A DNA stretch of 6,176 nt from an uncultured Dehalococcoidia bacterium (GCA_937954195.1 CALFYR010000619.1:1-6176), one strand, 5' to 3'. Shown: positions 1 to 6,176, counted from the first letter of the stretch. Notes: generated from the letters alone by a model not told the origin. Translations and numbers: made by a program.

Positions 1-1844
1 GCATGACACAGCTCCGTCATGGCCGCAGTTAGGCCGGCAGGGCCCGCCGCAGCCTGGAACAGCATTGGAATGACTGTCGCCTGGAGGGCGTGATCCTTGA
101 GCGCCTTGAACTTCGCCAACTCCTCGTTATCGATGAACGGGTTGTCGAGGCTGACCAGGTGGCAGCTTTCCGGTTCGGGGTCGAGAAGGTTGCCCTCCGG
201 CCCAATCACGGTTTTCACCGATGTCACCAGTTCTTCGCGGATGGCATCGAGCGGCGGGTTCGTAACCTGCGCGAACAACTGCTGGAAGTAGTTGTAGAGC
301 GGCTGGGGCCGGTCGGACAGCACCGCCAGCGGCGTGTCCGTTCCCATCGAACCGATAGCCTCTTCGCCATTGCGGCCCATCGGCCCGAGGATGTACTTCT
401 CGTCCTCGACCGAGTATCCGAACGCGATTTGTCGGCGTCGGAGTGTCTCCTCACCGGGAGGCGCCGGGACTTCGACCGGCGGGAGTGAGTCGATGGGGAT
501 GAGGTTCTGAGCGAGCCACTCCGCGTAGGGGCGCTCGGTCGCCAGCTTCATTTTCAGTTCGCTGTCGTCAATGATCCGGCCCTCGTCGAGGCTCACGAGG
601 AACATCTTCCCCGGCTCGAGGCGGCCCTTGTGCAGCACGCGCTCCGGCTCAACGGGCAACACGCCGACTTCAGACGCCATGATGACCATGTCGTCCTTGG
701 TGACGTAGTAGCGCGACGGCCGAAGGCCGTTCCGGTCCAGGACCGCGCCGATGTTGCGCCCATCGGTGAACGCTACGGATGCCGGGCCGTCCCACGGTTC
801 CATCAGGCAGCTGTGGTACTCGTAGAACGCCTTCTTCTCTGGCGGCATCGATTCGTGGCCCTGCCATGCCTCCGGGATGAGCATCATCATCGCGTGAGGA
901 AGGGAGCGCCCGGCGAGTACCAGCAGTTCGAGGGCCTCGTCGAGGCTCGCGGTGTCGCTTCCGTGCTCATTGATGACCGGCATGATCTTGTGCACGTCGT
1001 CGAACAGGGGCGATGCGAACAGCGCCTCGCGGGCGGCCATCCAGTTCCGATTGCCCCGCAACGTATTGATCTCGCCGTTGTGGGCGACCATGCGGTACGG
1101 GTGCGCCAGTTCCCAACTCGGGAACGTGTTGGTGCTGAACCGCGAATGGAACATCGCGAGCGCTGAGATCAGGTGCCGGTTGTTCAGGTCCGGGAAGTAC
1201 TCCCGCAACTGCATCGCGGTGAGCATTCCCTTATAGACGATCGTCCGGCAGGAAAGGCTCGAAAGGTAGAACCACTCCGCGTCGCGGATGCCCCAGCGAT
1301 CAATCGCCTTCTCGAAGCGCTTGCGGATGACGTAGAGCTTGCGCTCGAACGCATCGTCGTCCTGGATGCGCGAGCCGCGGCCGACGAACACCTGCCAGCT
1401 GGTTGGCTCTGCCTCAAGCGCGGTGGCGCCGAGGGAAGCGTTGTTCGTAGGGACCTCACGCCAGCCCAGGAGGTGCTGGCCTTCTTCTTCCACGATCGCC
1501 GTGAAAAGCGCCATTGCCTGGGCCCTGGCACGGGGGTCCCGGGAGGCAAAGAACGAGCCGACCCCATAATGGCCGGCTTCGGGCAGGCGAATGCCAAGCT
1601 GCGCTGCCTCGCGGCGGAAAAACTCGTGGGGCATCTGGATGAGGATGCCGGCGCCGTCGCCCGTGTTGGGCTCGCTGCCGGATGCGCCGCGGTGGTGAAG
1701 GTTTTCGAGGGCCTGGAGGCCGTCCTGCACGAGTTGGTGCGAGCGGTGCCCCTTCAGGTGGACAACGAAGCCAACGCCGCAGGCGTCGTGCTCCCGCTCC
1801 GGTCGATAGAGGCCCTGTGCGGCCGGCCTTCGCGGATGACCCAT
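1..1844 (-). CDS. gltB: Glutamate synthase large (alpha) subunit, N-terminal 614 codons; 3' end beyond the window
   Basis: Cytoplasmic enzyme of the GS-GOGAT ammonia-assimilation route: it hydrolyses glutamine and transfers the ammonia to 2-oxoglutarate, giving glutamate. The reading frame is open from ATG 1844 to the window edge. Recognisable parts are the class II glutaminase domain (about residues 22-430), with DACGVGF placing the presumed N-terminal nucleophile at Cys22, HHRGA (51-54), [20 protein letters not shown] (232-251), HNGEIN (255-260, oxyanion-hole Asn-Gly), HGSDTAS (294-300) and WDGPASVAF (351-359). The start of the central domain follows, including [15 protein letters not shown] (517-531) and [10 protein letters not shown] (547-556). 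Family members are about 1,500 residues, so the FMN/Fe-S synthase domain and the GXGXG domain lie outside. ATG 1844 implies a 21-residue propeptide removed to expose Cys22. The frame stays open upstream for over 130 nt but has no ATG or GTG, and AGGGGA precedes this ATG. No frameshift is visible. A glutamate synthase of the archaeal split type is unlikely, because the glutaminase and central domains are fused. Confidence 0.96.
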   Translation of the reverse strand, partial: MGHPRRPAAQGLYRPEREHDACGVGFVVHLKGHRSHQLVQDGLQALENLHHRGASGSEPNTGDGAGILIQMPHEFFRREAAQLGIRLPEAGHYGVGSFFASRDPRARAQAMALFTAIVEEEGQHLLGWREVPTNNASLGATALEAEPTSWQVFVGRGSRIQDDDAFERKLYVIRKRFEKAIDRWGIRDAEWFYLSSLSCRTIVYKGMLTAMQLREYFPDLNNRHLISALAMFHSRFSTNTFPSWELAHPYRMVAHNGEINTLRGNRNWMAAREALFASPLFDDVHKIMPVINEHGSDTASLDEALELLVLAGRSLPHAMMMLIPEAWQGHESMPPEKKAFYEYHSCLMEPWDGPASVAFTDGRNIGAVLDRNGLRPSRYYVTKDDMVIMASEVGVLPVEPERVLHKGRLEPGKMFLVSLDEGRIIDDSELKMKLATERPYAEWLAQNLIPIDSLPPVEVPAPPGEETLRRRQIAFGYSVEDEKYILGPMGRNGEEAIGSMGTDTPLAVLSDRPQPLYNYFQQLFAQVTNPPLDAIREELVTSVKTVIGPEGNLLDPEPESCHLVSLDNPFIDNEELAKFKALKDHALQATVIPMLFQAAAGPAGLTAAMTELCH

Positions 1845-1860
1845 CCCTCTTCCCCTCGCG
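1845..1860 (-). promoter_or_regulatory. gltB ribosome-binding region, potentially sequestered
   Basis: Reading on the minus strand, CGCGAGGGGAAGAGGG sits directly before the gltB ATG and supplies a purine-rich Shine-Dalgarno (AGGGGA, 5 nt before the ATG, with a second AGAGGG abutting it). It decides the start in a frame that otherwise stays open upstream. The CGCGAGG at 1860-1854 is perfectly complementary to CCTCGCG at 1911-1905 in the same leader, so the site could be masked by RNA pairing. The pairing is visible in the sequence; any control by it is inference. Confidence 0.5.
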
Positions 1861-1901
1861 TAAACGTCTGGCTGAACCCGGTTTCGCAGAATGTGTTCGA
1901 C

Positions 1902-1911
1902 CCTCGCGAGG
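1902..1911. repeat. 10-bp perfect palindrome CCTCGCGAGG in the gltB leader
   Basis: CCTCGCGAGG equals its own reverse complement. It lies about 58 nt upstream of the gltB ATG. The half CCTCGCG can instead pair with the gltB RBS region at 1854-1860. The palindrome is certain; a role as operator or RNA switch is speculative, since short GC palindromes arise often in GC-rich DNA. Confidence 0.4.
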
Positions 1912-1944
1912 CGGTTTGAATTCGGCCCGCGGATTGTGAAAACA

Positions 1945-1962
1945 TTCGCAAATCGCAGCGAA
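1945..1962 (-). other. Inverted repeat / RNA hairpin in the gltB leader
   Basis: The arms TTCGC (1945-1949) and GCGAA (1958-1962) are separated by 8 nt. Read as the gltB transcript, they form a five-pair stem with an eight-base loop, extendable by two G-U wobble pairs. It lies 10-30 nt downstream of the gltB -10 candidate, so it would be near the 5' end of the mRNA. As DNA it could equally be an operator for a dimeric repressor. No regulator is encoded in the window to support that. Confidence 0.3.
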
Positions 1963-1979
1963 CAGTTGGGTGAGCTTGC

Positions 1980-2010
1980 AGTATAACAACAAAGTCAACC
2001 TACTCGTCGA
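1980..2010 (-). promoter_or_regulatory. Candidate gltB promoter
   Basis: On the minus strand TATACT (1985-1980) matches the sigma-70 -10 consensus at five of six positions. A weak -35, TCGACG (2010-2005), lies 19 bp away. A better-looking TTGACT (1998-1993) is only 7 bp from the -10 and cannot serve it. Initiation near 1973 would give a leader of about 129 nt before gltB, long enough for structured RNA. Confidence 0.45.
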
Positions 2011-2011
2011 G

Positions 2012-2037
2012 CCCCCAATCCCGCCCGCGGCACCCCC
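2012..2037 (-). other. Four-run G-quadruplex motif between the divergent genes
   Basis: The minus strand carries G5-N6-G3-N1-G3-N3-G5, which meets the standard G3+N1-7 quadruplex pattern with loops TGCCGC, C and ATT. The plus strand is the matching C-rich (i-motif type) sequence. Neighbouring sequence at 2046-2060 adds further G runs on the minus strand. It lies just upstream of the gltB -10 candidate and about 50 bp upstream of the -10 candidate of the aminotransferase gene, so strand opening here could affect both. The pattern is visible; folding in the cell is inference. Confidence 0.45.
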
Positions 2038-2089
2038 GAACCGCCATCCCCGGCCCACCTTTGGTTCTCGAATAGCACGGTCGCCCGGC

Positions 2090-2095
2090 TATACT
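2090..2095 (+). promoter_or_regulatory. Candidate -10 element for the aminotransferase gene
   Basis: TATACT at 2090-2095 is the same hexamer as the gltB -10 candidate, facing the opposite way. No good -35 is present at 16-18 bp (CTCGAA at 2067-2072 is the 17-bp position). Initiation near 2102 would give a 27-nt leader that contains GGCAGG (2115-2120), a modest RBS 8 nt before the ATG at 2129. Confidence 0.4.
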
Positions 2096-2128
2096 TACCG
2101 CCATCCTCGCAACCGGCAGGCTCACCAC

Positions 2129-3361
2129 ATGTCCGAGCAGTACTGGACCCCCGAAAATCTTGAAAGCATGGTCAGCGCACGCTCCAAAATCCTTGGACCC
2201 CAGGTCTGGGCTGCTGCCACTCCCGACCCGCGCCACCTGATCTCGTTTGCTGGCGGACTGCCGGATATCCCGTCCCTTCCCGGCGAGTACCTGTTGAAAG
2301 CCACTCGTGCCGTCCTCGACCGCGAACAGAAAGAAGCGCTCGAATACGGCGGGACCTTCGGCCCGCTCCCACTACGCGAAGCGCTCGCAGAGCGTTCGAC
2401 CCGGATCGAAGGCATCCCCGTCACGAAGGACAACATCATCATCGCCAGCGGCTCGGCGCACGCGATCGGCCTCGTGTGCGAAACGCTGCTGGACCCGGGC
2501 GACATTGTGATGGTCGAAAGCCCGAACTTTCCCGGCAGTATGCGGACCATCCGGTCGTTCGGCGCTTCGCAGGTGGCCATCCCCATGGACGAGCAGGGCA
2601 TGCGCACCGATGTCCTGCGAGATGAGCTGCAGAAGCTGGAGGACCAGGGGAAACGGGCCAAGTTCATCTACTGCATCCCGACACACCAGAACCCGGCCGG
2701 CTGCACCCTGCAACTCGAACGCCGGCAGGAGCTTTTAGAGCTGGCACGGCGCTATAACACGTTCATCCTGGAGGACGATGCGTACGGTGAACTCTGGTTC
2801 GAGACGCCACCCCCGCCGTCACTCTTTTCGCTGAGCAACGGCGACCACGGGATCAAGGTCTCGAGTTTCTCGAAGATCATCGCGACTGGCCTTCGCATGG
2901 GGTGGATCACCGGGCCGGCGCCCCTTATCTCTCGAATCGCGGCGCTCCGATACGACATGGGCTCGAGCCCGTACCTCGGCCGCGTCATCGCCGAGATGAT
3001 CCACAACGGCGACCTGGACCGGCACATCGAGAACCTCCGCAAGATCTACCTGCGGAAACTCGAGCGCGTCGAAGATGCCCTGTCCCGGTACTGTGCTCCT
3101 CACGCAACCTACGTTCGCCCGCTCGGCGGGTTCTTCCTCTGGCTGCAGCTGCGCCCCGGCATGAGTTCGCGCGATGTGCAGATGGCAGCAAACGAACGCG
3201 GCGTGATCGTTGGCCAGGGTCCGCAGTTCTTCGCAGATGGCGCGGCGACGAACCACATCCGGCTGGCATTCAGCTACGTCGCGATGGAAGAGATTGAGGA
3301 AGGCATTCATCGCCTCGGAGAGGCCATGGCCGAGGTAGCCTCCCGTTCCGCGGCGAAGTAA
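2129..3361 (+). CDS. PLP-dependent aminotransferase, class I/II (2-aminoadipate/aromatic-type, COG1167-like, no HTH)
   Basis: Cytoplasmic fold-type I enzyme of 410 residues, about the usual length. It exchanges an amino group between an amino acid and a 2-oxo acid; glutamate/2-oxoglutarate is the likely second pair. Visible marks are ISFAGGLPD (38-46), as in LysN/KAT-like enzymes; SGSAHAIGLV in the phosphate-cup region (107-116); HQNPAG with Asn188; EDDAYGEL with Asp216 contacting the pyridine nitrogen and Tyr219; SSFSK with the Schiff-base Lys249, followed by GLRMGW; and NHIRLAF with the carboxylate-binding Arg378. The segment EYGGTFGPLPLR (72-83) departs from the common YGPTEGYPPLR. There is no N-terminal winged-helix domain, so it is not a MocR regulator. 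ATG 2129 is chosen because homologues begin close to it, GGCAGG lies 8 nt upstream, and the in-frame extension back to 1970 is proline-rich with no domain. The gene diverges from gltB. The substrate cannot be decided from sequence; 2-aminoadipate, aromatic or branched-chain amino acids are all possible. Confidence 0.9.
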   Translation: MSEQYWTPENLESMVSARSKILGPQVWAAATPDPRHLISFAGGLPDIPSLPGEYLLKATRAVLDREQKEALEYGGTFGPLPLREALAERSTRIEGIPVTKDNIIIASGSAHAIGLVCETLLDPGDIVMVESPNFPGSMRTIRSFGASQVAIPMDEQGMRTDVLRDELQKLEDQGKRAKFIYCIPTHQNPAGCTLQLERRQELLELARRYNTFILEDDAYGELWFETPPPPSLFSLSNGDHGIKVSSFSKIIATGLRMGWITGPAPLISRIAALRYDMGSSPYLGRVIAEMIHNGDLDRHIENLRKIYLRKLERVEDALSRYCAPHATYVRPLGGFFLWLQLRPGMSSRDVQMAANERGVIVGQGPQFFADGAATNHIRLAFSYVAMEEIEEGIHRLGEAMAEVASRSAAK

Positions 3362-3386
3362 GCCCAACACCAGGCCCCATTGTGCG

Positions 3387-3406
3387 TAGAATCCGGCGCC
3401 TGGAGG
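3387..3406 (+). promoter_or_regulatory. Candidate -10 and clear RBS of the MBL-fold hydrolase gene
   Basis: TAGAAT (3387-3392) is a four-of-six or better -10 with a TG a few bases upstream. No -35 is seen in the short gap. TGGAGG (3401-3406) is a strong Shine-Dalgarno 9 nt before ATG 3416 and fixes that start over the in-frame TTG at 3380, which lies upstream of the RBS. The gene may therefore be expressed by read-through from the aminotransferase, from this weak promoter, or both. Confidence 0.4.
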
Positions 3407-3415
3407 CGCTTCTCT

Positions 3416-4249
3416 ATGCACACCGTCAAGGTAGGCAACGTCGAAATCACACCGTTGCTGGATACTCCCGTCCTCATGAATCCGCGTATGTTCTTCGTCA
3501 ACCACGGGGACGCGTTCATGGAGGAATTCGGGCACCTCGCTGATGACCGCGGCCTCTTCCCGATGTCGATCACGTGCTTCCTCGTGCGCTCGAACGGGAA
3601 GAACTTGCTGATCGACACAGGCCTCGGCAATCGGCGGAGGCCGGGGTTCCCGCGCGGCCGCCTCGACGAGACTCTCCGCGAAATGGGAATCGCACCGGCC
3701 GACATCGATATCGTCCTGAACACACACATGCACGTAGATCACGTGGGCTGGAACACGGTGGATGACGAGGCGGGAAACAAGCAGATCTTCTTCCCGAACG
3801 CCGAGTTCTACTTCCAGCAGAGCGAGTGGGACTACTGGATGACGCCAGACCACCTCGACGACCTGGCCCACCAGCACCTTCGCGACTGTGTGGAACCGCT
3901 GATCGATACGGGCAGAATCAAGTTCGTCGAAGGCGAGTCTGCAATCGACGAGTCGCTCACCTACGTTCCGACCCCTGGACATACGCCAGGCCATGTCGCC
4001 ATCGGAATTATGTCCGCTGGCGAGCGCGCCGTCGTCATCGGCGATGCGTCGCATCACCCGGTTCAGCTCAACCACCCCGATTGGTCACCAGGAGCCGACG
4101 TCGACCCCGTGCTTTCGGCCCGAACCCGCGACGCACTCTTCGACATGGCCATCAGCGATGGACGCACCTGGATAGCGGGCCACTGGGAGTTCCCCGGGCT
4201 TGGCCGGATCGTCCGCATCGAAGGCAAGCGGGTGTTCCAGGCTCTGTAG
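3416..4249 (+). CDS. Metallo-beta-lactamase-fold metallohydrolase (lactonase-like)
   Basis: Protein of 277 residues, no signal peptide, so probably cytoplasmic. The core is THMHVDHVGWN, supplying His104, His106, Asp108 and His109. PTPGHTPGH adds His189, GDASHH adds the bridging Asp210, and AGHWEFPG adds His256. All seven ligands of a two-metal (usually zinc) site are therefore present, and hydrolytic activity is expected. CFLVRSNGKNLLIDTGLG (54-71) is the usual second strand pair with the DTG turn. The general layout, with a long N-terminal part (GDAFMEEFGHLADDRGLFPM, 31-50) and the late HxEFPG, resembles the group containing N-acyl-homoserine lactonases and methyl-parathion-hydrolase-like enzymes more than glyoxalase II, RNase Z or beta-lactamases. 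The substrate is not predictable. It starts 54 bp after the aminotransferase stop, on the same strand, and may be in one operon with it. TGGAGG 9 nt upstream supports the ATG. Confidence 0.9.
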   Translation: MHTVKVGNVEITPLLDTPVLMNPRMFFVNHGDAFMEEFGHLADDRGLFPMSITCFLVRSNGKNLLIDTGLGNRRRPGFPRGRLDETLREMGIAPADIDIVLNTHMHVDHVGWNTVDDEAGNKQIFFPNAEFYFQQSEWDYWMTPDHLDDLAHQHLRDCVEPLIDTGRIKFVEGESAIDESLTYVPTPGHTPGHVAIGIMSAGERAVVIGDASHHPVQLNHPDWSPGADVDPVLSARTRDALFDMAISDGRTWIAGHWEFPGLGRIVRIEGKRVFQAL

Positions 4250-4253
4250 ATGG

Positions 4254-4289
4254 TTGCCCCCGCTGAGTGCAAACGGGTAGGTTGCGCCC
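4254..4289 (+). promoter_or_regulatory. Promoter-like sequence placed for leaderless transcription of the secreted-protein gene
   Basis: TTGCCC (4254-4259) and TAGGTT (4278-4283) are 18 bp apart and resemble sigma-70 -35 and -10 elements (four and three matches, including the key TTG, the leading TA and the final T). Only six bases separate the -10 from ATG 4290, which is where transcription would be expected to begin. A purine stretch GGGTAGG (4275-4281) could instead act as a weak RBS on a read-through transcript from the hydrolase gene, whose stop lies 40 bp upstream. Confidence 0.35.
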
Positions 4290-6137
4290 ATGCACCGGCG
4301 GATCGCGCTCCTTTTCCTCGTTGCGATGATTGCCCTGGCCGGACAGGCCCCCCAGGCGCAACCGGCACGGGCAGCAGGCCAGGTAACCGTTACAAGCACC
4401 GGCGATGGCGGCGGCGAAGCGCTCTGTCCTTCCGAGACCACCTGCACCCTGCGCTCAGCCATCGAAGCGGCGAACGCGGGCGACACCGGCGGTACGTTCA
4501 CCATCACATTCGATACGACGGTGTTCGATCCCGAGGCCCCGGGTACCATCAGCGTCGGTCTCACCCCACTGCCGTCCATTACCCGCCCGCAAACCGTCGT
4601 CGACGGGTCTGACGCAGGCGTCTTCATCCGATACGACAACCCCAGCCTGAGCGGAAGCTCCAGCGGCCTCATTGTGGCCGCGGCGGACGTTTCCGTATGG
4701 GGCATGGACATCGCGGGTTTCCCGGCCGCGTGCCTGCTCGTCGAAGGCGACCGGGCCATCATCGGTGGTGACCGCTCGTCGGGCCGCGGCAACCGTTTCG
4801 CGAACTGTTCCACGGGAATTGCGGTCTATGGCAACGAAGCTGCGATCCTCGGGAACTCGCTGACCCGGCTTGCTGTAGAGGATGGCCCCCAGAGTTTCGA
4901 CATTGCCATCGAGGTTGCTGCCTCAGGCGTGGCCATCGGGCCCGACCAACCAAACGAATCGTTCGCGAACTATCTCGGCGACGCTGAGCGCGGCGTCGTC
5001 ATCATCGGTTCGGAGTCGGAACCCGTTTCGGGCACCTCGATCGCCCATAACGTGGTGGGCCGCACGCCGGCCGGGACTCCCGCGCCCGTGGACGTCGGGG
5101 TGGTCATGGATCGCTGGACCTCGAGTGCGGCTGTCACGGGAAATGTCTTCGCAAATGCCGGCACCGCGGTCGTTATTGCCGCGCCGTCCGAAGGGCCGGA
5201 CGTGACCGGCAACCGCATTTCGGGTAATTCGTTTGTCGCGATCGACTCCCTGTCCATTGACCTCGCGGGCGATGGACTGCGGAACCCCAACGACACCGGC
5301 GATGCCGATACAGGCCCAAACACCTTGCTCAACCACCCGGAAATCACCCGGGCCACTCAGTCCCGAATCGAAGGGATGGCTTGCGCGGGGTGCCAGGTTC
5401 AGGTCTATGCGGCGTTCCGTCTCCCCGGCGGGTCCGTCGAATACGGCAGCACGCCGCTCCCGGCGGGCGCAACCACCGCCAACGCGGCGGGCCAATTCGT
5501 GCTCGATTCCCCCGCCGTCAGTCCCGGCGAGTGGGTCACCGCCCTCGCCATCGATGCCGGGGGTAATACCAGCGAATTTGGCCCGTCGTATCGCGTTGGG
5601 GCGGGGGCGGTCCAGTGCGGCAGCGTCCAGCTCGGGGCGGGGTGGAACCACGTCGCGTATTTCGGGCCCCAGGTCGTTTTCCTCGGAGATACGTTCTCCG
5701 CCGATCCCGCCGGCCTCGTTACGTCTATCTACCGCGCGAACGACGGAACGCTAACGTACGACCGTTGGTTCAAAGACACAGCCGTCGGCAGGACACTCAC
5801 CGTCATCGAACCGGGCGAGAGCTATTGGATGTACTCGACCGGCTCGGTTTCGCTTGCGGGAGGCTTCTCAGTATCGTTCCCGATTCCGGTCGAGTTACAG
5901 GAAGGTTGGAACGACTTCGTCTACATCGGCGCTACAGCGGACGTGGTCGATGCACTGGCCCCGCTCGAAGGCAAGTATCGCGATCTCTATGCCTTTGACA
6001 CGGATCTCGGCCGTTTCCTGCGATACGGAGACCCGGATGTCCCTTCGTGGGCACGTGAGTTCGGCCTTCTGACGGCCTGTTCGACGTACCAGGTCTTTAT
6101 GCTCGAGGAAGCGACCCTCACCCCGCTTCAACCCTAA
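4290..6137 (+). CDS. Secreted CSLREA-like right-handed beta-helix protein with C-terminal tandem GWN modules
   Basis: Exported protein of 615 residues; no enzymatic function is visible. Residues 1-30 are a Sec signal peptide: MHRR, a hydrophobic stretch ALLFLVAMIALAG, and cleavage probably near ARAAG. Residues 31-64 carry VTVTSTGD and CTLRSAIEAANA, a variant of the CSLREAI N-terminal motif found in exported bacterial proteins. About 70-320 is beta-helix-like, with recurrent short strands and Asn/Gly turns (GNRF, GNSL, GNVF, GNRI, GNSF) as in NosD/pectate-lyase-type coils. GDADTGPN (337-344) and LLNHPEIT are the acidic turn that typically closes this family's helix. Residues 354-436 look Ig-like (MACAGCQVQVYAAF, then ALAIDAGGNTSEF). 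Residues 445-613 hold two diverged copies of a GWN module. The eight cysteines fall in likely pairs 46/52, 148/173, 365/368 and 443/597, fitting an extracytoplasmic protein. There is no LPXTG, C-terminal membrane helix or SLH domain, so its attachment is unknown. Adhesion or surface polysaccharide binding is a guess. Confidence 0.88.
   Translation: MHRRIALLFLVAMIALAGQAPQAQPARAAGQVTVTSTGDGGGEALCPSETTCTLRSAIEAANAGDTGGTFTITFDTTVFDPEAPGTISVGLTPLPSITRPQTVVDGSDAGVFIRYDNPSLSGSSSGLIVAAADVSVWGMDIAGFPAACLLVEGDRAIIGGDRSSGRGNRFANCSTGIAVYGNEAAILGNSLTRLAVEDGPQSFDIAIEVAASGVAIGPDQPNESFANYLGDAERGVVIIGSESEPVSGTSIAHNVVGRTPAGTPAPVDVGVVMDRWTSSAAVTGNVFANAGTAVVIAAPSEGPDVTGNRISGNSFVAIDSLSIDLAGDGLRNPNDTGDADTGPNTLLNHPEITRATQSRIEGMACAGCQVQVYAAFRLPGGSVEYGSTPLPAGATTANAAGQFVLDSPAVSPGEWVTALAIDAGGNTSEFGPSYRVGAGAVQCGSVQLGAGWNHVAYFGPQVVFLGDTFSADPAGLVTSIYRANDGTLTYDRWFKDTAVGRTLTVIEPGESYWMYSTGSVSLAGGFSVSFPIPVELQEGWNDFVYIGATADVVDALAPLEGKYRDLYAFDTDLGRFLRYGDPDVPSWAREFGLLTACSTYQVFMLEEATLTPLQP
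5622..6128 (+). repeat. Protein-level tandem duplication: two GWN modules of about 78-80 residues
   Basis: Module 1 (residues 445-522) begins VQLGAGWNHVAYFG and module 2 (534-613) begins VELQEGWNDFVYIG. Downstream parts also line up: SIYRANDGTLTYDRWF with DLYAFDTDLGRFLRYG, then TLTVIEPGESYWMY with EFGLLTACSTYQVFM. The aligned positions keep aromatic and glycine residues while the DNA has diverged, so the duplication is old. I recall similar GWN-type repeats at the ends of exported Chloroflexota proteins, but cannot confirm a named family. Confidence 0.6.
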
Positions 6138-6159
6138 CCCTGCTTGTCTGGCATACTCC

Positions 6160-6176
6160 CCCGAACCACCTTCGGG
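6160..6176. terminator. Hairpin downstream of the secreted-protein gene, possibly a terminator, cut by the window edge
   Basis: CCCGAA (6160-6165) and TTCGGG (6171-6176) form a six-pair stem with a five-base loop, 22 nt after the stop codon. A following T tract, needed for an intrinsic terminator, would lie outside the window. An alternative reading is the leader of the next gene, since TGGCATACT (6149-6157) just before it looks like an extended -10 element. Confidence 0.3.

Noticed and set aside
630..1919. Long plus-strand open frames (630-1166 and 1173-1919)
   Set aside because: Both are antisense to gltB, whose frame on the minus strand carries conserved glutaminase motifs throughout. The antisense products show no domain.
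1993..1998. TTGACT on the minus strand as the gltB -35
   Set aside because: It is only 7 bp from TATACT, and no -10-like hexamer exists at 16-18 bp downstream of it.
1456..2058. 200-residue minus-strand open frame overlapping the gltB start
   Set aside because: It is out of frame with the conserved GltB motifs and rich in Arg, Gly and Pro. It is an alternate-frame shadow, not an upstream gene or frameshifted gltB.
1970..2128. N-terminal extension of the aminotransferase from a GTG at 1970
   Set aside because: The added 53 residues are proline- and arginine-rich without a domain. They cover the G-rich/C-rich control DNA and the -10 candidate, and an ATG with RBS at 2129 fits family length.
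3380..3415. TTG start 12 codons upstream for the MBL-fold hydrolase
   Set aside because: The strong RBS TGGAGG lies downstream of that TTG and is well spaced for ATG 3416. The extra residues are not part of the fold.
2819..4075. 418-residue open frame on the minus strand across the aminotransferase and hydrolase genes
   Set aside because: It lies opposite two genes with intact catalytic motifs. Its translation shows no recognisable domain and has the Arg/Val/His/Asp-rich look of an antisense shadow in GC-rich DNA. It also spans the intergenic gap, which a real gene here would not need to do.

Overview
The window is GC-rich bacterial chromosome with four protein-coding genes and no RNA gene, mobile element, CRISPR array or prophage signal. 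The sequence does not identify the host. The combination of a secreted beta-helix protein ending in GWN-type modules with high-GC metabolic genes reminds me of Chloroflexota (Dehalococcoidia/Tepidiformia-like). That is a weak inference from family memory, not something the window proves.

Layout. (1) Positions 1-1844, minus strand: the first 614 codons of gltB, the large subunit of glutamate synthase, running off the left edge. (2) Positions 1845-2128: a 284-bp divergent control region. It holds outward-facing TATACT -10 candidates for both neighbours, a canonical four-run G-quadruplex motif on the minus strand, and a roughly 129-nt gltB leader with a hairpin and a segment complementary to the gltB ribosome-binding site. 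(3) Positions 2129-3361, plus strand: a fold-type I PLP-dependent aminotransferase without an HTH domain. (4) Positions 3416-4249, plus: a metallo-beta-lactamase-fold hydrolase with a complete dinuclear metal site. (5) Positions 4290-6137, plus: a secreted 615-residue protein with a signal peptide, a CSLREA-like N-terminal motif, a beta-helix body, an Ig-like segment and a C-terminal tandem duplication of a GWN module. (6) Positions 6138-6176: a short tail ending in a hairpin cut by the window edge.

How the genes may work together. GltB makes glutamate, and the divergent aminotransferase probably uses glutamate as amino donor or regenerates it, so a shared nitrogen-related control region is reasonable but unproven. 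The hydrolase follows 54 bp behind the aminotransferase and may be co-transcribed, although it has its own good RBS and a possible -10. The secreted protein has its own promoter-like sequence, placed so that transcription could start at the A of its ATG (leaderless). It has no obvious functional link to the metabolic genes.

Most of the window is ordinary housekeeping and accessory sequence. I see no convincing new system. The points most worth a second look are the C-terminal duplicated module of the secreted protein, its possible leaderless start, and the structured gltB leader.
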